A DNA stretch of 64,000 bases from Streptomyces sp. BV286. Its GTDB lineage: Bacteria; Actinomycetota; Actinomycetes; Streptomycetales; Streptomycetaceae. Of this stretch, positions 17,498 through 26,308 are shown piece after piece. The first letter of the stretch is position 1, and each line of letters starts with the position of its first letter. Both the position numbers and the translations under genes were made by a program. Below the pieces are notes generated by a model. The model did not search any database. It was not told the DNA's origin and saw only the letters and a program-made list of their open reading frames with translations. The stretch spans positions 1 through 64,000 of the forward strand of contig NZ_JAHRIB010000098.1 in the NCBI RefSeq assembly GCF_019090165.1, written 5' to 3'.

Positions 17498-19327
17498 TCA
17501 GCCCAGGCGCTTGACCAGCGCCCGGTACTCGTCCCACAGCTCGACCGGCGTGTGGTCGCCGAACGTGTTCAGGTGGTCGGGCACCAGCGCCGCCTCCTCC
17601 CGCCACACCTCCTTGTCGACCGTGAGCAGGAAGTCGAGGTCGGACGAGGAGAGTTCGAGACCCTCCGTGTCCAGGGCCCCCTTGGCCGGCAGGATGCCGA
17701 TCGGGGTCTCGACGCCCTCGGCCCTGCCGTCGAGCCGGTCCACGATCCACTTCAGGACGCGGCTGTTCTCCCCGAAGCCGGGCCACACGAACTTGCCCTC
17801 GTCGTTCTTGCGGAACCAGTTGACGTAGTAGATCTTCGGGAGCTTCGCCTGGTCCTTGCCCTTGGCGACGTCGACCCAGTGACCCATGTAGTCGCCCATG
17901 TTGTAGCCGCAGAACGGCAGCATGGCGAACGGGTCGCGGCGCAGCTCACCGACCTTGCCCTCGGCGGCGGCGGTCTTCTCGGAGGCGACGTTCGCGCCGA
18001 GGAAGACACCGTGGTTCCAGTCGAAGGACTCGGTGACCAGCGGCACCGCCGTGGCGCGGCGGCCACCGAAGAGGATCGCCGAGATCGGCACGCCCTTGGG
18101 GTCCTCCCACTCGGGCGCGATGATCGGGCACTGCGCGGCGGGCACGGTGAACCGGGCGTTGGGGTGAGCGGCGGGGACGCCGGACTCGGGGGTCCAGTCG
18201 TTGCCCTTCCAGTCCGTCAGGTGGGCCGGGGTCTCCTCCGTCATGCCCTCCCACCAGATGTCGTTGTCGTCGGTGAGGGCGACGTTCGTGAAGACGGAGT
18301 TGCCCCACAGCGTCTTCATCGCGTTGGCGTTGGTGTGCTCGCCGGTGCCGGGCGCGACACCGAAGAAGCCGGCCTCGGGGTTGATGGCGTACAGACGCCC
18401 GTCCTCGCCGAAGCGCATCCAGGCGATGTCGTCGCCGATGGTCTCGACGGTCCAGCCGCGGACCGTCGGCTCCAGCATCGCGAGGTTGGTCTTGCCGCAG
18501 GCACTCGGGAAGGCGGCGGCCACGTACTTCGACTCACCCTGCGGCGGGGTGAGTTTGAGGATCAGCATGTGCTCGGCGAGCCAGCCCTCGTCCCGGGCCA
18601 TCACGGAGGCGATGCGCAGCGCGTAGCACTTCTTGCCGAGCAGCGCGTTGCCGCCGTAGCCGGAGCCGTACGACCAGATCTCGCGGGTCTCCGGGAAGTG
18701 GGAGATGTACTTCGTGGAGTTGCAGGGCCACGGCACGTCGGCCTCGCCCTCGGCCAGCGGCGCCCCGAGCGTGTGCACAGCACGCACGAAGAAGCCGTCG
18801 GAGCCGAGCTCGTCCAGGACCGGCTGACCCATCCGGGTCATGGTGCGCATGGAGACCGCGACGTACGCCGAGTCGGTGATCTCGACGCCGATGGCGGAGA
18901 GGTCGGAGCCGAGCGGGCCCATGCAGAACGGGACGACGTACATCGTCCGGCCCTTCATCGAGCCGCGGAAGACGCCCTGCTCGCCGCTGAAGATCTCCCG
19001 CATCTCGGCGGGGTCCTTCCAGTGGTTGGTCGGGCCCGCGTCCTCCTCCTTCTCGGAGCAGATGAACGTCCGGTCCTCGACCCGTGCGACATCGGTCGGG
19101 TCGGAGGCCGCGTAGTACGAGTTGGGGCGCTTGATCGGGTCGAGCTTCCTGAAGGTGCCCTTGCGGACGAGTTCCTCGCTCAGCCGCTCGTACTCGGCTT
19201 CCGAGCCGTCGCACCAGACCACGCTGTCCGGCTGGGTCAGTTCGGCGATCTCGTTGACCCACGAGACCAGTTCCTGATGGTTGGTGGGGACGCCGGTGGA
19301 AGTGGGAGCCGCGATGTCGCGCGCCAC
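17498..19327 (-). CDS. pckA: Phosphoenolpyruvate carboxykinase (GTP)
   Basis: The 609-residue protein has the usual length of GTP-dependent PEPCK. It has the kinase P-loop [12 protein letters not shown], the kinase-2 segment [10 protein letters not shown], the substrate segment [18 protein letters not shown] and the C-terminal [21 protein letters not shown] region in family-typical order. The enzyme converts oxaloacetate and GTP to PEP, GDP and CO2, the main gluconeogenic step on organic acids and amino acids. The GTG at 19327, with AGGAG upstream, gives the family start [16 protein letters not shown]; longer frames upstream are not conserved-looking. Monocistronic, with a strong terminator. 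Confidence 0.95.
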   Translation of the reverse strand: MARDIAAPTSTGVPTNHQELVSWVNEIAELTQPDSVVWCDGSEAEYERLSEELVRKGTFRKLDPIKRPNSYYAASDPTDVARVEDRTFICSEKEEDAGPTNHWKDPAEMREIFSGEQGVFRGSMKGRTMYVVPFCMGPLGSDLSAIGVEITDSAYVAVSMRTMTRMGQPVLDELGSDGFFVRAVHTLGAPLAEGEADVPWPCNSTKYISHFPETREIWSYGSGYGGNALLGKKCYALRIASVMARDEGWLAEHMLILKLTPPQGESKYVAAAFPSACGKTNLAMLEPTVRGWTVETIGDDIAWMRFGEDGRLYAINPEAGFFGVAPGTGEHTNANAMKTLWGNSVFTNVALTDDNDIWWEGMTEETPAHLTDWKGNDWTPESGVPAAHPNARFTVPAAQCPIIAPEWEDPKGVPISAILFGGRRATAVPLVTESFDWNHGVFLGANVASEKTAAAEGKVGELRRDPFAMLPFCGYNMGDYMGHWVDVAKGKDQAKLPKIYYVNWFRKNDEGKFVWPGFGENSRVLKWIVDRLDGRAEGVETPIGILPAKGALDTEGLELSSSDLDFLLTVDKEVWREEAALVPDHLNTFGDHTPVELWDEYRALVKRLG

Positions 19328-19665
19328 GATCGCTCCTAGATGAGGGGTTTTTGTTTTTTGTGCCCCGTGGGGGCCGCGACCCGGATGCTTCACGTAACCG
19401 ATCCTTACCGATCTTTCCGGTACGTATCGATCTTCCTGGCGCTCATCCGGTGCCGACCGCACTCATTTGATCATCCGACGGGCCCGCGCATATGTCCAGA
19501 GGGCCTCACACCTGAGCAGCGTGAGCATCGCCACTTATTGCCGGCCGTTTACGAAAGGGCGGTTCCGGCCCGCCCGTCACGCGGCCCGGCACCCGGTGAG
19601 ACACCCGCCACTCGGCGCCCCTCGCACCCGCCGACCGATATGTAACCTACGGCTCCGTAGGTACG
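19328..19665. promoter_or_regulatory. Divergent control region of pckA and the PAQR gene
   Basis: These 338 bp lack genes and are less GC-rich than the flanks. Close to pckA, three imperfect copies of an (A)CCGATCYTT-like element occur (near 19398, 19408 and 19427), possibly regulator sites for carbon control of pckA. The right end carries the separate palindrome at 19645. Roles are inferred from position only. Confidence 0.35.
19645..19662. promoter_or_regulatory. Perfect palindrome at the start of the PAQR gene
   Basis: ACCTACGG-CT-CCGTAGGT is a perfect 8+2+8 palindrome ending 3 nt before the first ATG of the hemolysin III gene. The position would let a bound TetR-like repressor block transcription of a leaderless message. 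No matching regulator gene is adjacent. Confidence 0.55.
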
Positions 19666-20388
19666 ATGGACGGCATGACTGCGCCCATCTCCGACGCCTC
19701 CACGGACACGCCGGTCGTCGACCGCGTCGCCGAAGCGCTCTCCCTGCCGCACCCCGTCAAGCCGAGACTGCGCGGCTGGCTGCACGCCGGAATGTTCCCG
19801 GCGGTCCTCGTCTCCGGCCTGGTGCTCACCGCACTCGCCGACTCGACCCGCGCCCGCGCCGCCTGCGCGGTCTTCGTCCTCACGGCCTGCCTGCTGTTCG
19901 GTGTCAGCGCGATCTACCACCGCGGCACCTGGAGTCCGCGGATGGACGGCGTGCTGCGCAGGCTCGATCACGCGAACATCTTTCTCATCATCGCGGGCTC
20001 CTACACACCGCTGACGATGCTGCTGCTCCCGGAGAGCAAGGGCCGTTGGCTGCTGTGGGGCATCTGGAGCGCGGCGATCGCGGGCATCGCCTTCCGCGTC
20101 TTCTGGATCGGCGCCCCGCGCTGGCTCTACACCCCCTGCTACATCGCGATGGGCTGGGCGGCCGTCTTCTTCCTCCCCGACTTCATGCGGGCGGGCGGCG
20201 TCGCCGTCCTGGTGCTCGTGATCGTGGGCGGGCTCCTCTACAGCGCGGGAGGCATCATCTACGCGCTCAAGCGGCCGAATCCGTCACCGCGTTGGTTCGG
20301 CTTCCACGAGGTCTTCCACTCGCTGACCCTCGCGGCGTTCATCGCGCACTACATCGGCATCTCGATGGTGGCCTACCAGTACGGATAG
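19666..20388 (+). CDS. Hemolysin III / PAQR family membrane protein (TrhA-like)
   Basis: The roughly 240-residue integral membrane protein has about seven transmembrane helices. It shows the PAQR metal-site signatures SAIYHRGTW (Ser/His), LDHANIFLIIAGSYTP, and HEVFHSLTLAAFIAHY (two His) near the C-terminus. Bacterial members affect membrane energetics and fluidity rather than acting as true toxins. Either ATG 19666 or ATG 19675 may be the start, and neither has a good Shine-Dalgarno site. With the palindrome just upstream, this suggests a leaderless, repressor-controlled mRNA. A hairpin follows the gene. Confidence 0.88.
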   Translation: MDGMTAPISDASTDTPVVDRVAEALSLPHPVKPRLRGWLHAGMFPAVLVSGLVLTALADSTRARAACAVFVLTACLLFGVSAIYHRGTWSPRMDGVLRRLDHANIFLIIAGSYTPLTMLLLPESKGRWLLWGIWSAAIAGIAFRVFWIGAPRWLYTPCYIAMGWAAVFFLPDFMRAGGVAVLVLVIVGGLLYSAGGIIYALKRPNPSPRWFGFHEVFHSLTLAAFIAHYIGISMVAYQYG

Positions 20389-20443
20389 GCGCGGACGGAC
20401 AGACACGGACGGACAGGCGCGGGAGGCCTCCGCCGCCGCGCGA

Positions 20444-20482
20444 CGACAGGGCCCCACCGCAGCACGCGGCGGGGCCCTGTCG
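20444..20482. terminator. Terminator of the PAQR gene
   Basis: 17-bp arms with one mismatch (20444-20460 and 20466-20482) around the loop AGCAC, 56 nt after the stop codon. Confidence 0.65.
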
Positions 20483-20536
20483 CATGCCCGGTCCGCCACT
20501 CCCTCGGAGACACTCCCGCCCCGATCATTGACAGAC

Positions 20537-20552
20537 ACTATCTTTTGATAGT
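20537..20552. promoter_or_regulatory. TetR-type operator within the exporter promoter
   Basis: ACTATC-TTTT-GATAGT is a perfect 6-bp inverted repeat. A consensus -35 TTGACA (20528-20533) precedes it and a -10-like GTTACT (20551-20556) overlaps its end, so the repeat fills the promoter spacer. The ATG lies 12 nt beyond. The exporter's partner gene encodes a TetR protein, the likely ligand-controlled repressor. Confidence 0.65.
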
Positions 20553-20564
20553 TACTCTCATTTT

Positions 20565-22220
20565 ATGGTTACTGTCACCACGCAGGCCGGGGCGCGCCTC
20601 GACCCCCGTCGCTGGTGGGCGCTCGGCGCCCTGGTCGCGAGCATGCTCGTGCTCGGCTTCGACATGACGATCCTCAACGTCGCACTGCCGGCGATGGCCG
20701 ATCAGCTGGGCGCAGGTACGGGCGAGCTCCAGTGGATCGTCGACTCCTACATCGTCGTGTTCGCGGCCCTGATGCTGCCCGCGGGACTGCTCGGCGACCG
20801 CTTCGGCCGGCGCAGGATGCTCATCGCCGGGCTCCTCGTGTTCCTCGTCGGAGCCCTGTTCGGCACCCTTGCCGACAGCCCCGCTCTCGTCATCGCCGCG
20901 CGCACCGTCATGGGTGTGGGCGCCGCGCTGGTCATCCCGCTGGGACTGTCCGTCCTGCCCTCGATGTTCGGGCCGGCGGAGCGCGGCAGGGCCGTCGCCG
21001 CCGTCACCGCCTCCATGGCCGCCGGCATGCCGCTCGGGCCGCTCGTCGGAGGGCTGCTCCTCGACCACTACTGGTGGGGCTCGATCTTCCTGATCAACAT
21101 CCCGATGGTGGCCCTCGGCGTCACCGCCTGCCTCTTCCTGCTGCCCGAGTCCCGCGATCCCGCGTCGCCCCGGGTCGACGTGCTGTCGACCGCCTTCAGC
21201 GCACTGGGACTCGGCGCGCTGGTCCTCGCCATCATCGAGGCGCCGCAGCACGGCTGGGGCAGCGCGCTCGTCATCGGCTCGTTCACCGCTTCCGCGATGC
21301 TGCTCGCCGCCCTGGTCCTGCGGGAGCGTCGCGCCTCGCGGCCCATGCTCGACCTGACGCTGCTCTCGAACCGCGGCTTCCTGTGCAACGGCCTGGCCGC
21401 GACCCTCGGCACGTTCGTCTTCGCGGGGCTGCTGTTCATGGTGCCGGCGTATCTGCAGGAGGTCGGTGGCAACGACGCGTTCGGCACCGGCCTGCGCCTG
21501 CTGCCGTTGATGGCGGGACTGATGGTCTCCGCGCGGGCGAGCACGGCGCTGGTGCGACGCCTGGGACCGCGCCCGGTGGTGACCGCCGGCCTGACGGTGC
21601 TGTGCTTCGCGGCCCTGCTGGGCGCGCGCACGGAACCCGGCAGCGGGTACGCGTTCACCGCGCTGTGGCTGACGATCGCCGGGCTGGGCTTCGGCCTCGC
21701 GATGGTGCCCGCGATGGACGCGGCACTCGGCGGGATCCCGGCGGACCGCGCGGGCAGCGGCTCCGGGCTGCTCATGACGCTGCGCCAGGTGGGTGCGGCG
21801 ATCGGCATCGCCCTGCTCGGCAGCCTCCTCGCCGGTGCCTACGACGACCGGCTCGACACCACGGGCCTGCCCGCGCGGGCCGCCGAGGCGGCGGGCGACT
21901 CCCTGACCGGCGCGCACCTGATCGCCGAGCGGCTCGGGCTGCCACGCCTCGCCGACTCCGCCGACGCCGCGTACGTGGACGGCATGGGCGCTGTCCTGAC
22001 GGTCTGCGGAGTCGCGGCGCTCGTGACCGCGCTGCTGACGGCGGCCCTGCTGCCGAACGTACGACCCGCCGGGCACGGCGGCGAACCACCTGCCGGGGCC
22101 GGGCCGGGTGACGGCCCGACGGCGGACCCGGTCCCCGCCGAGCCGACGCTCCCGGAGCCGGCGCTCCCGGACCCGGCCAGGACGGATGTGGCCGGCCCCC
22201 GCCCCCGTGACCGACAATGA
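20565..22220 (+). CDS. MFS drug exporter, DHA2 (EmrB/QacA-like) family
   Basis: The 551-residue protein has about 14 transmembrane helices, as in DHA2 proton/drug antiporters. Motif A (LLGDRFGRRRMLIAG, near residue 70), the motif D1-like LGFDMTILNVALPAM in helix 1, and a motif-C-like glycine-rich helix (AAGMPLGPLVGGLLLDH) are present. The C-terminal 50 residues are a Pro-rich cytosolic tail. The gene overlaps the TetR gene by ATGA, giving a self-regulated efflux unit. Substrate is unknown. An AT-rich palindrome in the promoter supports TetR control. Confidence 0.92.
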   Translation: MVTVTTQAGARLDPRRWWALGALVASMLVLGFDMTILNVALPAMADQLGAGTGELQWIVDSYIVVFAALMLPAGLLGDRFGRRRMLIAGLLVFLVGALFGTLADSPALVIAARTVMGVGAALVIPLGLSVLPSMFGPAERGRAVAAVTASMAAGMPLGPLVGGLLLDHYWWGSIFLINIPMVALGVTACLFLLPESRDPASPRVDVLSTAFSALGLGALVLAIIEAPQHGWGSALVIGSFTASAMLLAALVLRERRASRPMLDLTLLSNRGFLCNGLAATLGTFVFAGLLFMVPAYLQEVGGNDAFGTGLRLLPLMAGLMVSARASTALVRRLGPRPVVTAGLTVLCFAALLGARTEPGSGYAFTALWLTIAGLGFGLAMVPAMDAALGGIPADRAGSGSGLLMTLRQVGAAIGIALLGSLLAGAYDDRLDTTGLPARAAEAAGDSLTGAHLIAERLGLPRLADSADAAYVDGMGAVLTVCGVAALVTALLTAALLPNVRPAGHGGEPPAGAGPGDGPTADPVPAEPTLPEPALPDPARTDVAGPRPRDRQ

Positions 22221-22855
22221 ACGGTATGACCACGGCACGTACCCCCGCCGCCCCGCAGGCCCGGATGAGCCTGCGGGAGCGGAAGAAGCTGAAGACGCGC
22301 ACGGCCATCAGGGACGCCACCTACGCGCTGATCGCGGAGCAGGGGTACGACGCGACGACCGTGGAGCAGATCGCGGAGCGCGCGGAGGTCTCACCGAGCA
22401 CCGTCTTCCGCTACTTCCCGGCCAAGGAGGACATCGTCCTCACGGACGAGTACGACCCCCTGATCGAGGACCTGCTGCGGGAACGCCCGGCGCAGGAGAG
22501 CCTGCTGGACTCGCTGCGGTTCGCGATCCGGCAGGGGCTGGCCATGGCGGTCGCCGACCACCCGGACTTCGTGGAACGGGAGATGAAACCGCGCGTCATG
22601 CTGATGGCGCGGGTGCCGGCCGTGCGCACCCGGGCCATGGAGAGCATGTCCGTCACGGGCCGCCTGATGTGCCGGGTGATGGCGGAGCGCACGGGGAGGG
22701 AGGCGGACGACCTGGAGGTACGGGTCTACGCGATGGGGCTGATGGGCGCACTCCTCGAAACGGCCATCTACTGGGCCGAGCGCGACTGCCGGGGTGACCT
22801 GCTGGACCTGGTCGACCGCACCCTCGCCACCTTCAAGGACCTCCCGAGGCGCTGA
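22217..22855 (+). CDS. TetR family transcriptional regulator
   Basis: The 212-residue protein has a classic TetR N-terminal HTH (KLKTRTAIRDATYALIAEQG; TTVEQIAERAEVSPSTVFRYFPAKEDI, about residues 24-75) and an all-helical ligand domain. Its ATG overlaps the MFS stop codon, so it is made from the same mRNA and should autoregulate with the exporter through 20537-20552. MSLRER at residue 17 is an alternative start. Confidence 0.92.
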   Translation: MNGMTTARTPAAPQARMSLRERKKLKTRTAIRDATYALIAEQGYDATTVEQIAERAEVSPSTVFRYFPAKEDIVLTDEYDPLIEDLLRERPAQESLLDSLRFAIRQGLAMAVADHPDFVEREMKPRVMLMARVPAVRTRAMESMSVTGRLMCRVMAERTGREADDLEVRVYAMGLMGALLETAIYWAERDCRGDLLDLVDRTLATFKDLPRR

Positions 22856-22922
22856 TCGCGGACACACCGCGGCCGGCGAAAAGCACCGGCCCGCCGCCCG
22901 GTCCGCATGGCATCCTGACCCG

Positions 22923-23651
22923 GTGAACGGACCGGAGATCCACGTCGATTTCGCCCCCGAGCTGCGGTTGTTCGTCCCGCACGGGCGTCGGGCGGGCGCC
23001 ACGGGCGTCACCACCGACGGTTCGTCCACGCTCGGCCATGTCGTCGAGTCGCTCGGGGTCCCGCTCACCGAGGTCGGCGAGCTCGTCGTGGACGGTCGTG
23101 CGGTGGCCGTCTCGCACGTGCCGCTCGCGGACGAGTCCGTTCTCGTACGGGCGGTCGAGCGGCCCCAGCCGGTGCCGGGGGCACCGCTGCGGTTCCTGCT
23201 CGACGTGCATCTGGGGACGCTCGCCCGCCGGATGCGGCTGCTCGGTGTCGACACCGCGTACGAGTCGCTCGACATCGGGGACCCCGCACTGGCCTCGCGG
23301 TCCGCAGCCGAGCGGCGGGTGCTGCTCAGCCGGGACCGGGGGCTGCTGCGGCGAAGGGAGCTGTGGGCGGGAGCGTTCGTCTACAGCACGCAGCCCGATG
23401 ACCAGCTGCGGGACGTACTCGGGCGGTTCGCACCCGAGCTGAGGCCGTGGACTCGGTGCACGGCGTGCAACGGGCTGTTGCGGGAGGCCTCCAGGGAGGA
23501 GGTCGCCGGGCAGCTCGAAGGGGGGACGCGGCGGTCGTACGACGTGTTCGCCCAGTGCGGGGAGTGTGGGCGGGCGTACTGGCGGGGCGCCCACCACGAG
23601 CAGTTGGAGGCGATCGTGGGGCGGGCGCTCGCGGAGTTCGGCTCCGGCTGA
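22923..23651 (+). CDS. Mut7-C RNase-fold protein with N-terminal ubiquitin/ThiS-like domain
   Basis: The 242-residue protein has two parts. Residues about 5-80 resemble a beta-grasp ThiS/MoaD-like domain (VVESLGVPLTEVGELVVDGR). Residues about 90-235 form a Mut7-C domain of the PIN-like fold: FLLDVHLGTLARRMRLLGVD, then LLSRDRGLLRRRELWAG. It ends in a zinc ribbon with CTAC and CGECGR pairs. Mut7-C domains are predicted RNases. The GTG start at 22923 gives the natural beta-grasp N-terminus. It follows the TetR gene by 67 nt and may share its transcript. A very strong terminator follows. Confidence 0.82.
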   Translation: MNGPEIHVDFAPELRLFVPHGRRAGATGVTTDGSSTLGHVVESLGVPLTEVGELVVDGRAVAVSHVPLADESVLVRAVERPQPVPGAPLRFLLDVHLGTLARRMRLLGVDTAYESLDIGDPALASRSAAERRVLLSRDRGLLRRRELWAGAFVYSTQPDDQLRDVLGRFAPELRPWTRCTACNGLLREASREEVAGQLEGGTRRSYDVFAQCGECGRAYWRGAHHEQLEAIVGRALAEFGSG

Positions 23652-23785
23652 GCGGAGCCCCTGCCGGGGCCTTGCCGGGGCCTTGCGGGTTCGTCGTCCG
23701 GTGCGGGTGGGTGGGGGCTGGTCGCGCAGTTCCCCGCGCCCCTGAAGGGTGCCCGGGGCCCCACGGCTCGCAGACCTCAGCCCCA

Positions 23786-23849
23786 GCCCCAGCGAACGAC
23801 GTTGCCCCGCGCCCTCATCTGGGCGCGGGGCAACGTCGTTCGCTGGGGC
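23786..23849. terminator. Bidirectional terminator with a perfect 29-bp stem
   Basis: Arms 23786-23814 and 23821-23849 are perfectly complementary around a 6-nt loop. They lie between the convergent Mut7-C and galactose-oxidase genes. The stem is unusually long for a terminator. Confidence 0.8.
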
Positions 23850-23854
23850 CGGGG

Positions 23855-26308
23855 TCAGCGCCTCGGCGTGTCCCCCTTGCCGCAGGCCAGGCCGTCCCCG
23901 TTGCGGTCCAGGCGCAGGGGGTCGTCCTTTCCGTTCAGCTTCAGGCGGCCGTAGTCGTTCGCCTTCAGCCAGGCGCAGCGGGCCGCCGTCGTCTTCTTCA
24001 CCTCGTCGGGGAAGACCGTCGGGACGCAGACGTTGGCGGTGCCGTAGTGGCGGTCGCAGCCGGCGACGGTCGGGCTGACCTTCACCGAGTCACGCTTCTT
24101 GCCGGGCTTCCTGACCTTGCCCTCCAGGGAGTCCGCGAACGAGTGGACGTGGCCCGAGGAGGCCTCCCCGGACGCGGCGGCCAGGGCGGGCGGGCCCTGG
24201 AGGTGGACCCACTTCGCCACCGACGGCACGCCGTTCGCGTCGACCGCGAAGAGCATGTACCAGCCCGGCGGGGCGATGTTCGGGTTGCTCGTCACGTTCA
24301 GGTCGATGTTGTTGCCGTCGACGGAGAGCGGCAGGTCCACGAAGCGCTGGTTCGGGTCGGAGGAGTGCGTCACCGCGGCCGGGCGGATCAGCTCCGCCCT
24401 GGCGATGGGCCGGTCGACCGTGATGCGCTGCGTGTCGCCGTACGTCCACTCGGTGTCGATCACCGAAGTGATCGTCGGGCGGGGGCCCTTGAGCAGGTAC
24501 GGCGGGGTGTAGACGGACACGTCGTGGTTCCAGGAGCCGTTGCCCGGGTTGTCGCCGGTCGTCATCACGCGGCCGTCGGGGAGCAGGAACGCGGACGAGT
24601 GGTAGCCGCGTGCCTCCGGGTCGGTGGCCACCGGGTCGAAGGTCTCCGTCGCCGGGTCGAAGATCGACGAGGAGTAGACCGGGTCGGCGCGGTTGTGCAG
24701 GGCGCCGCCGGTCTCCAGGACCTTCCCGTCGGGCAGCAGCACGGTGGAGACGTACATCTTGCCCTGGTCGCCGGTCTGCGGGACCCTGCCGTTGCCCAGG
24801 TCGACGGTGCCCTGCGGGAGCGGCGGCCCGGCGACGTACGCCGGGTTGGCGGACTTGAGGTCGATGATGTCGGTGAGCCGGTTGGCGTCGGGGTTCGAGT
24901 CGATGTTGCCGCCGCCGATGGTGAGGACCTTCTGGTCCTGGGCCGGGGGCAGCAGCACGCTCGCGGACTGGTCGCGTTCGTCCTTGCGTCGCAGTCCGGG
25001 CACGTCGGTGACGGTGTTGGCGTCGTAGTCGTAGATCGCCGAGCCCGAGCCGGGGATGTTGTTGCCGAAGGTGTGGCTGCCCGTGTAGAAGAGGCGGCCG
25101 TCCTGCATCAGGACCATCGTCGGGTACAGGCCCCAGTACGACCAGGTCTGGTTGACCTGCCAGGTCGGCAGCCACTTGTTCTCGGCGTCGGACCAGCGCT
25201 CGGCCGTCACGGACCCGGTGGAGTCCTCCTTCAGGCCGCCGAAGGAGATGACGTCACCGTTGCCGAGGATCGTCGCCGAGGGGTACCAGTGACCGTCGTT
25301 CATGTCGTTGGTCTTGCTGTACGTCTCGGTCACCGGGTCGAAGGTGTACGAGTCCTTGAAGCCCTGGTACCCGATGGTGCCGTCGGCGGACGGATAGCCC
25401 TTGTTGCCGCTCATCACGAGCACACGGCCGTCGTCCAGCTGCACGTGTCCCGCGCAGAACATGTCCTTGGGCGTGGGGATCTGCTTGTACGTGCCGTTCA
25501 CCGGGTTGTAGACCGCGCTCGTGAACGTGCCCGCCTTGAACATCTCCGGGTCGTTGCCGGAGCCCGCGATCAGCAGCACCTTGCCGTTGTTGAGGACGAC
25601 GGAGTGCATGGAGCGGACCGGGTTCTGCGTGGGCAGCACGTCCCACCTGCCGTTGGCGCACTCCTCGGCCGTGCCCGTGCACACCGGGTCGGGGATCGGG
25701 TCGGCGACCTGGTCCATCGTGTAGTCGTCGGTGGTCACCGAGCCGGTCCCGTAGACGGAGACGCCCCAGCTGATGCGGTCGGTGCCCGCGGGGACCTCGG
25801 GGGTACGCACCGTCGCCTCGGCCCATCCGGCGCTGACCGGCAGGGTCTTGAGGTCGGTCCAGTACTGCCAGCCGGCGGTCGTGTCGTGCCGGAAGAGGGT
25901 CAGCGAGGTGTCCGGGGTCGTCGACTTGTACCAGAGCCCGAGGTCGTACTGCTTGCCGGCGCCGACGACCGGCGCGCACTGCGCGGACTCGGTGATCAGC
26001 GCCTTGCGGTCGCCCTCGGTGCGGCGGGTCAGCTCGACCTTCATGGCCTTGGAGCCGGAGTGGGCGTCACCGACCGTGGAGAAGGTGAAGTCGTTGTCGC
26101 CCCAGCCGGACTTCTCCCAGCAGTAGGGCATGCCGTCGCCGCCCGTGCCCGCGGTCTCGAAGCCCGGGTTCTTCACGAGGTTGGCGGCGGACGCGGACTG
26201 GGGGACGGACAGGAGCAGTCCCGAGGTGAGCGCGCCCACGGCCAGCAGGGTGGTGCGGCGTCTGGGACGGGTCGGGCGTCTGAACTTCGGAGCGGATCTG
26301 CGGAACAT
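23855..26308 (-). CDS. Secreted galactose-oxidase-type copper radical oxidase with C-terminal excalibur motif
   Basis: The 817-residue protein has an Arg-rich signal peptide (residues 1-41). A beta-sandwich module follows (about 43-205, NLVKNPGFETAG) that looks carbohydrate-binding, then a kelch propeller and a C-terminal domain as in galactose/glyoxal oxidases. All ligands are visible: Cys285 (KDMFC) and Tyr342 (DGHWYPSA) for the thioether cofactor, Tyr569-His570 (ARGYHSS) and His648 (AVTH) for copper. The last 70 residues carry an excalibur calcium-binding motif (DRNGDGLACG). It should oxidise primary alcohols of sugars to aldehydes with H2O2 release. The start shares one base with the upstream GT2-GtrA stop, and AAGGAG precedes it. 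It is the last gene of a glycan operon, analogous to GlxA with CslA. Confidence 0.92.
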   Translation of the reverse strand: MFRRSAPKFRRPTRPRRRTTLLAVGALTSGLLLSVPQSASAANLVKNPGFETAGTGGDGMPYCWEKSGWGDNDFTFSTVGDAHSGSKAMKVELTRRTEGDRKALITESAQCAPVVGAGKQYDLGLWYKSTTPDTSLTLFRHDTTAGWQYWTDLKTLPVSAGWAEATVRTPEVPAGTDRISWGVSVYGTGSVTTDDYTMDQVADPIPDPVCTGTAEECANGRWDVLPTQNPVRSMHSVVLNNGKVLLIAGSGNDPEMFKAGTFTSAVYNPVNGTYKQIPTPKDMFCAGHVQLDDGRVLVMSGNKGYPSADGTIGYQGFKDSYTFDPVTETYSKTNDMNDGHWYPSATILGNGDVISFGGLKEDSTGSVTAERWSDAENKWLPTWQVNQTWSYWGLYPTMVLMQDGRLFYTGSHTFGNNIPGSGSAIYDYDANTVTDVPGLRRKDERDQSASVLLPPAQDQKVLTIGGGNIDSNPDANRLTDIIDLKSANPAYVAGPPLPQGTVDLGNGRVPQTGDQGKMYVSTVLLPDGKVLETGGALHNRADPVYSSSIFDPATETFDPVATDPEARGYHSSAFLLPDGRVMTTGDNPGNGSWNHDVSVYTPPYLLKGPRPTITSVIDTEWTYGDTQRITVDRPIARAELIRPAAVTHSSDPNQRFVDLPLSVDGNNIDLNVTSNPNIAPPGWYMLFAVDANGVPSVAKWVHLQGPPALAAASGEASSGHVHSFADSLEGKVRKPGKKRDSVKVSPTVAGCDRHYGTANVCVPTVFPDEVKKTTAARCAWLKANDYGRLKLNGKDDPLRLDRNGDGLACGKGDTPRR

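Noticed and set aside
20538..22238. 566-codon minus-strand frame opposite the MFS gene
   Set aside because: Gln/Arg/His-rich shadow of a hydrophobic membrane protein gene, with no motif or start signal.
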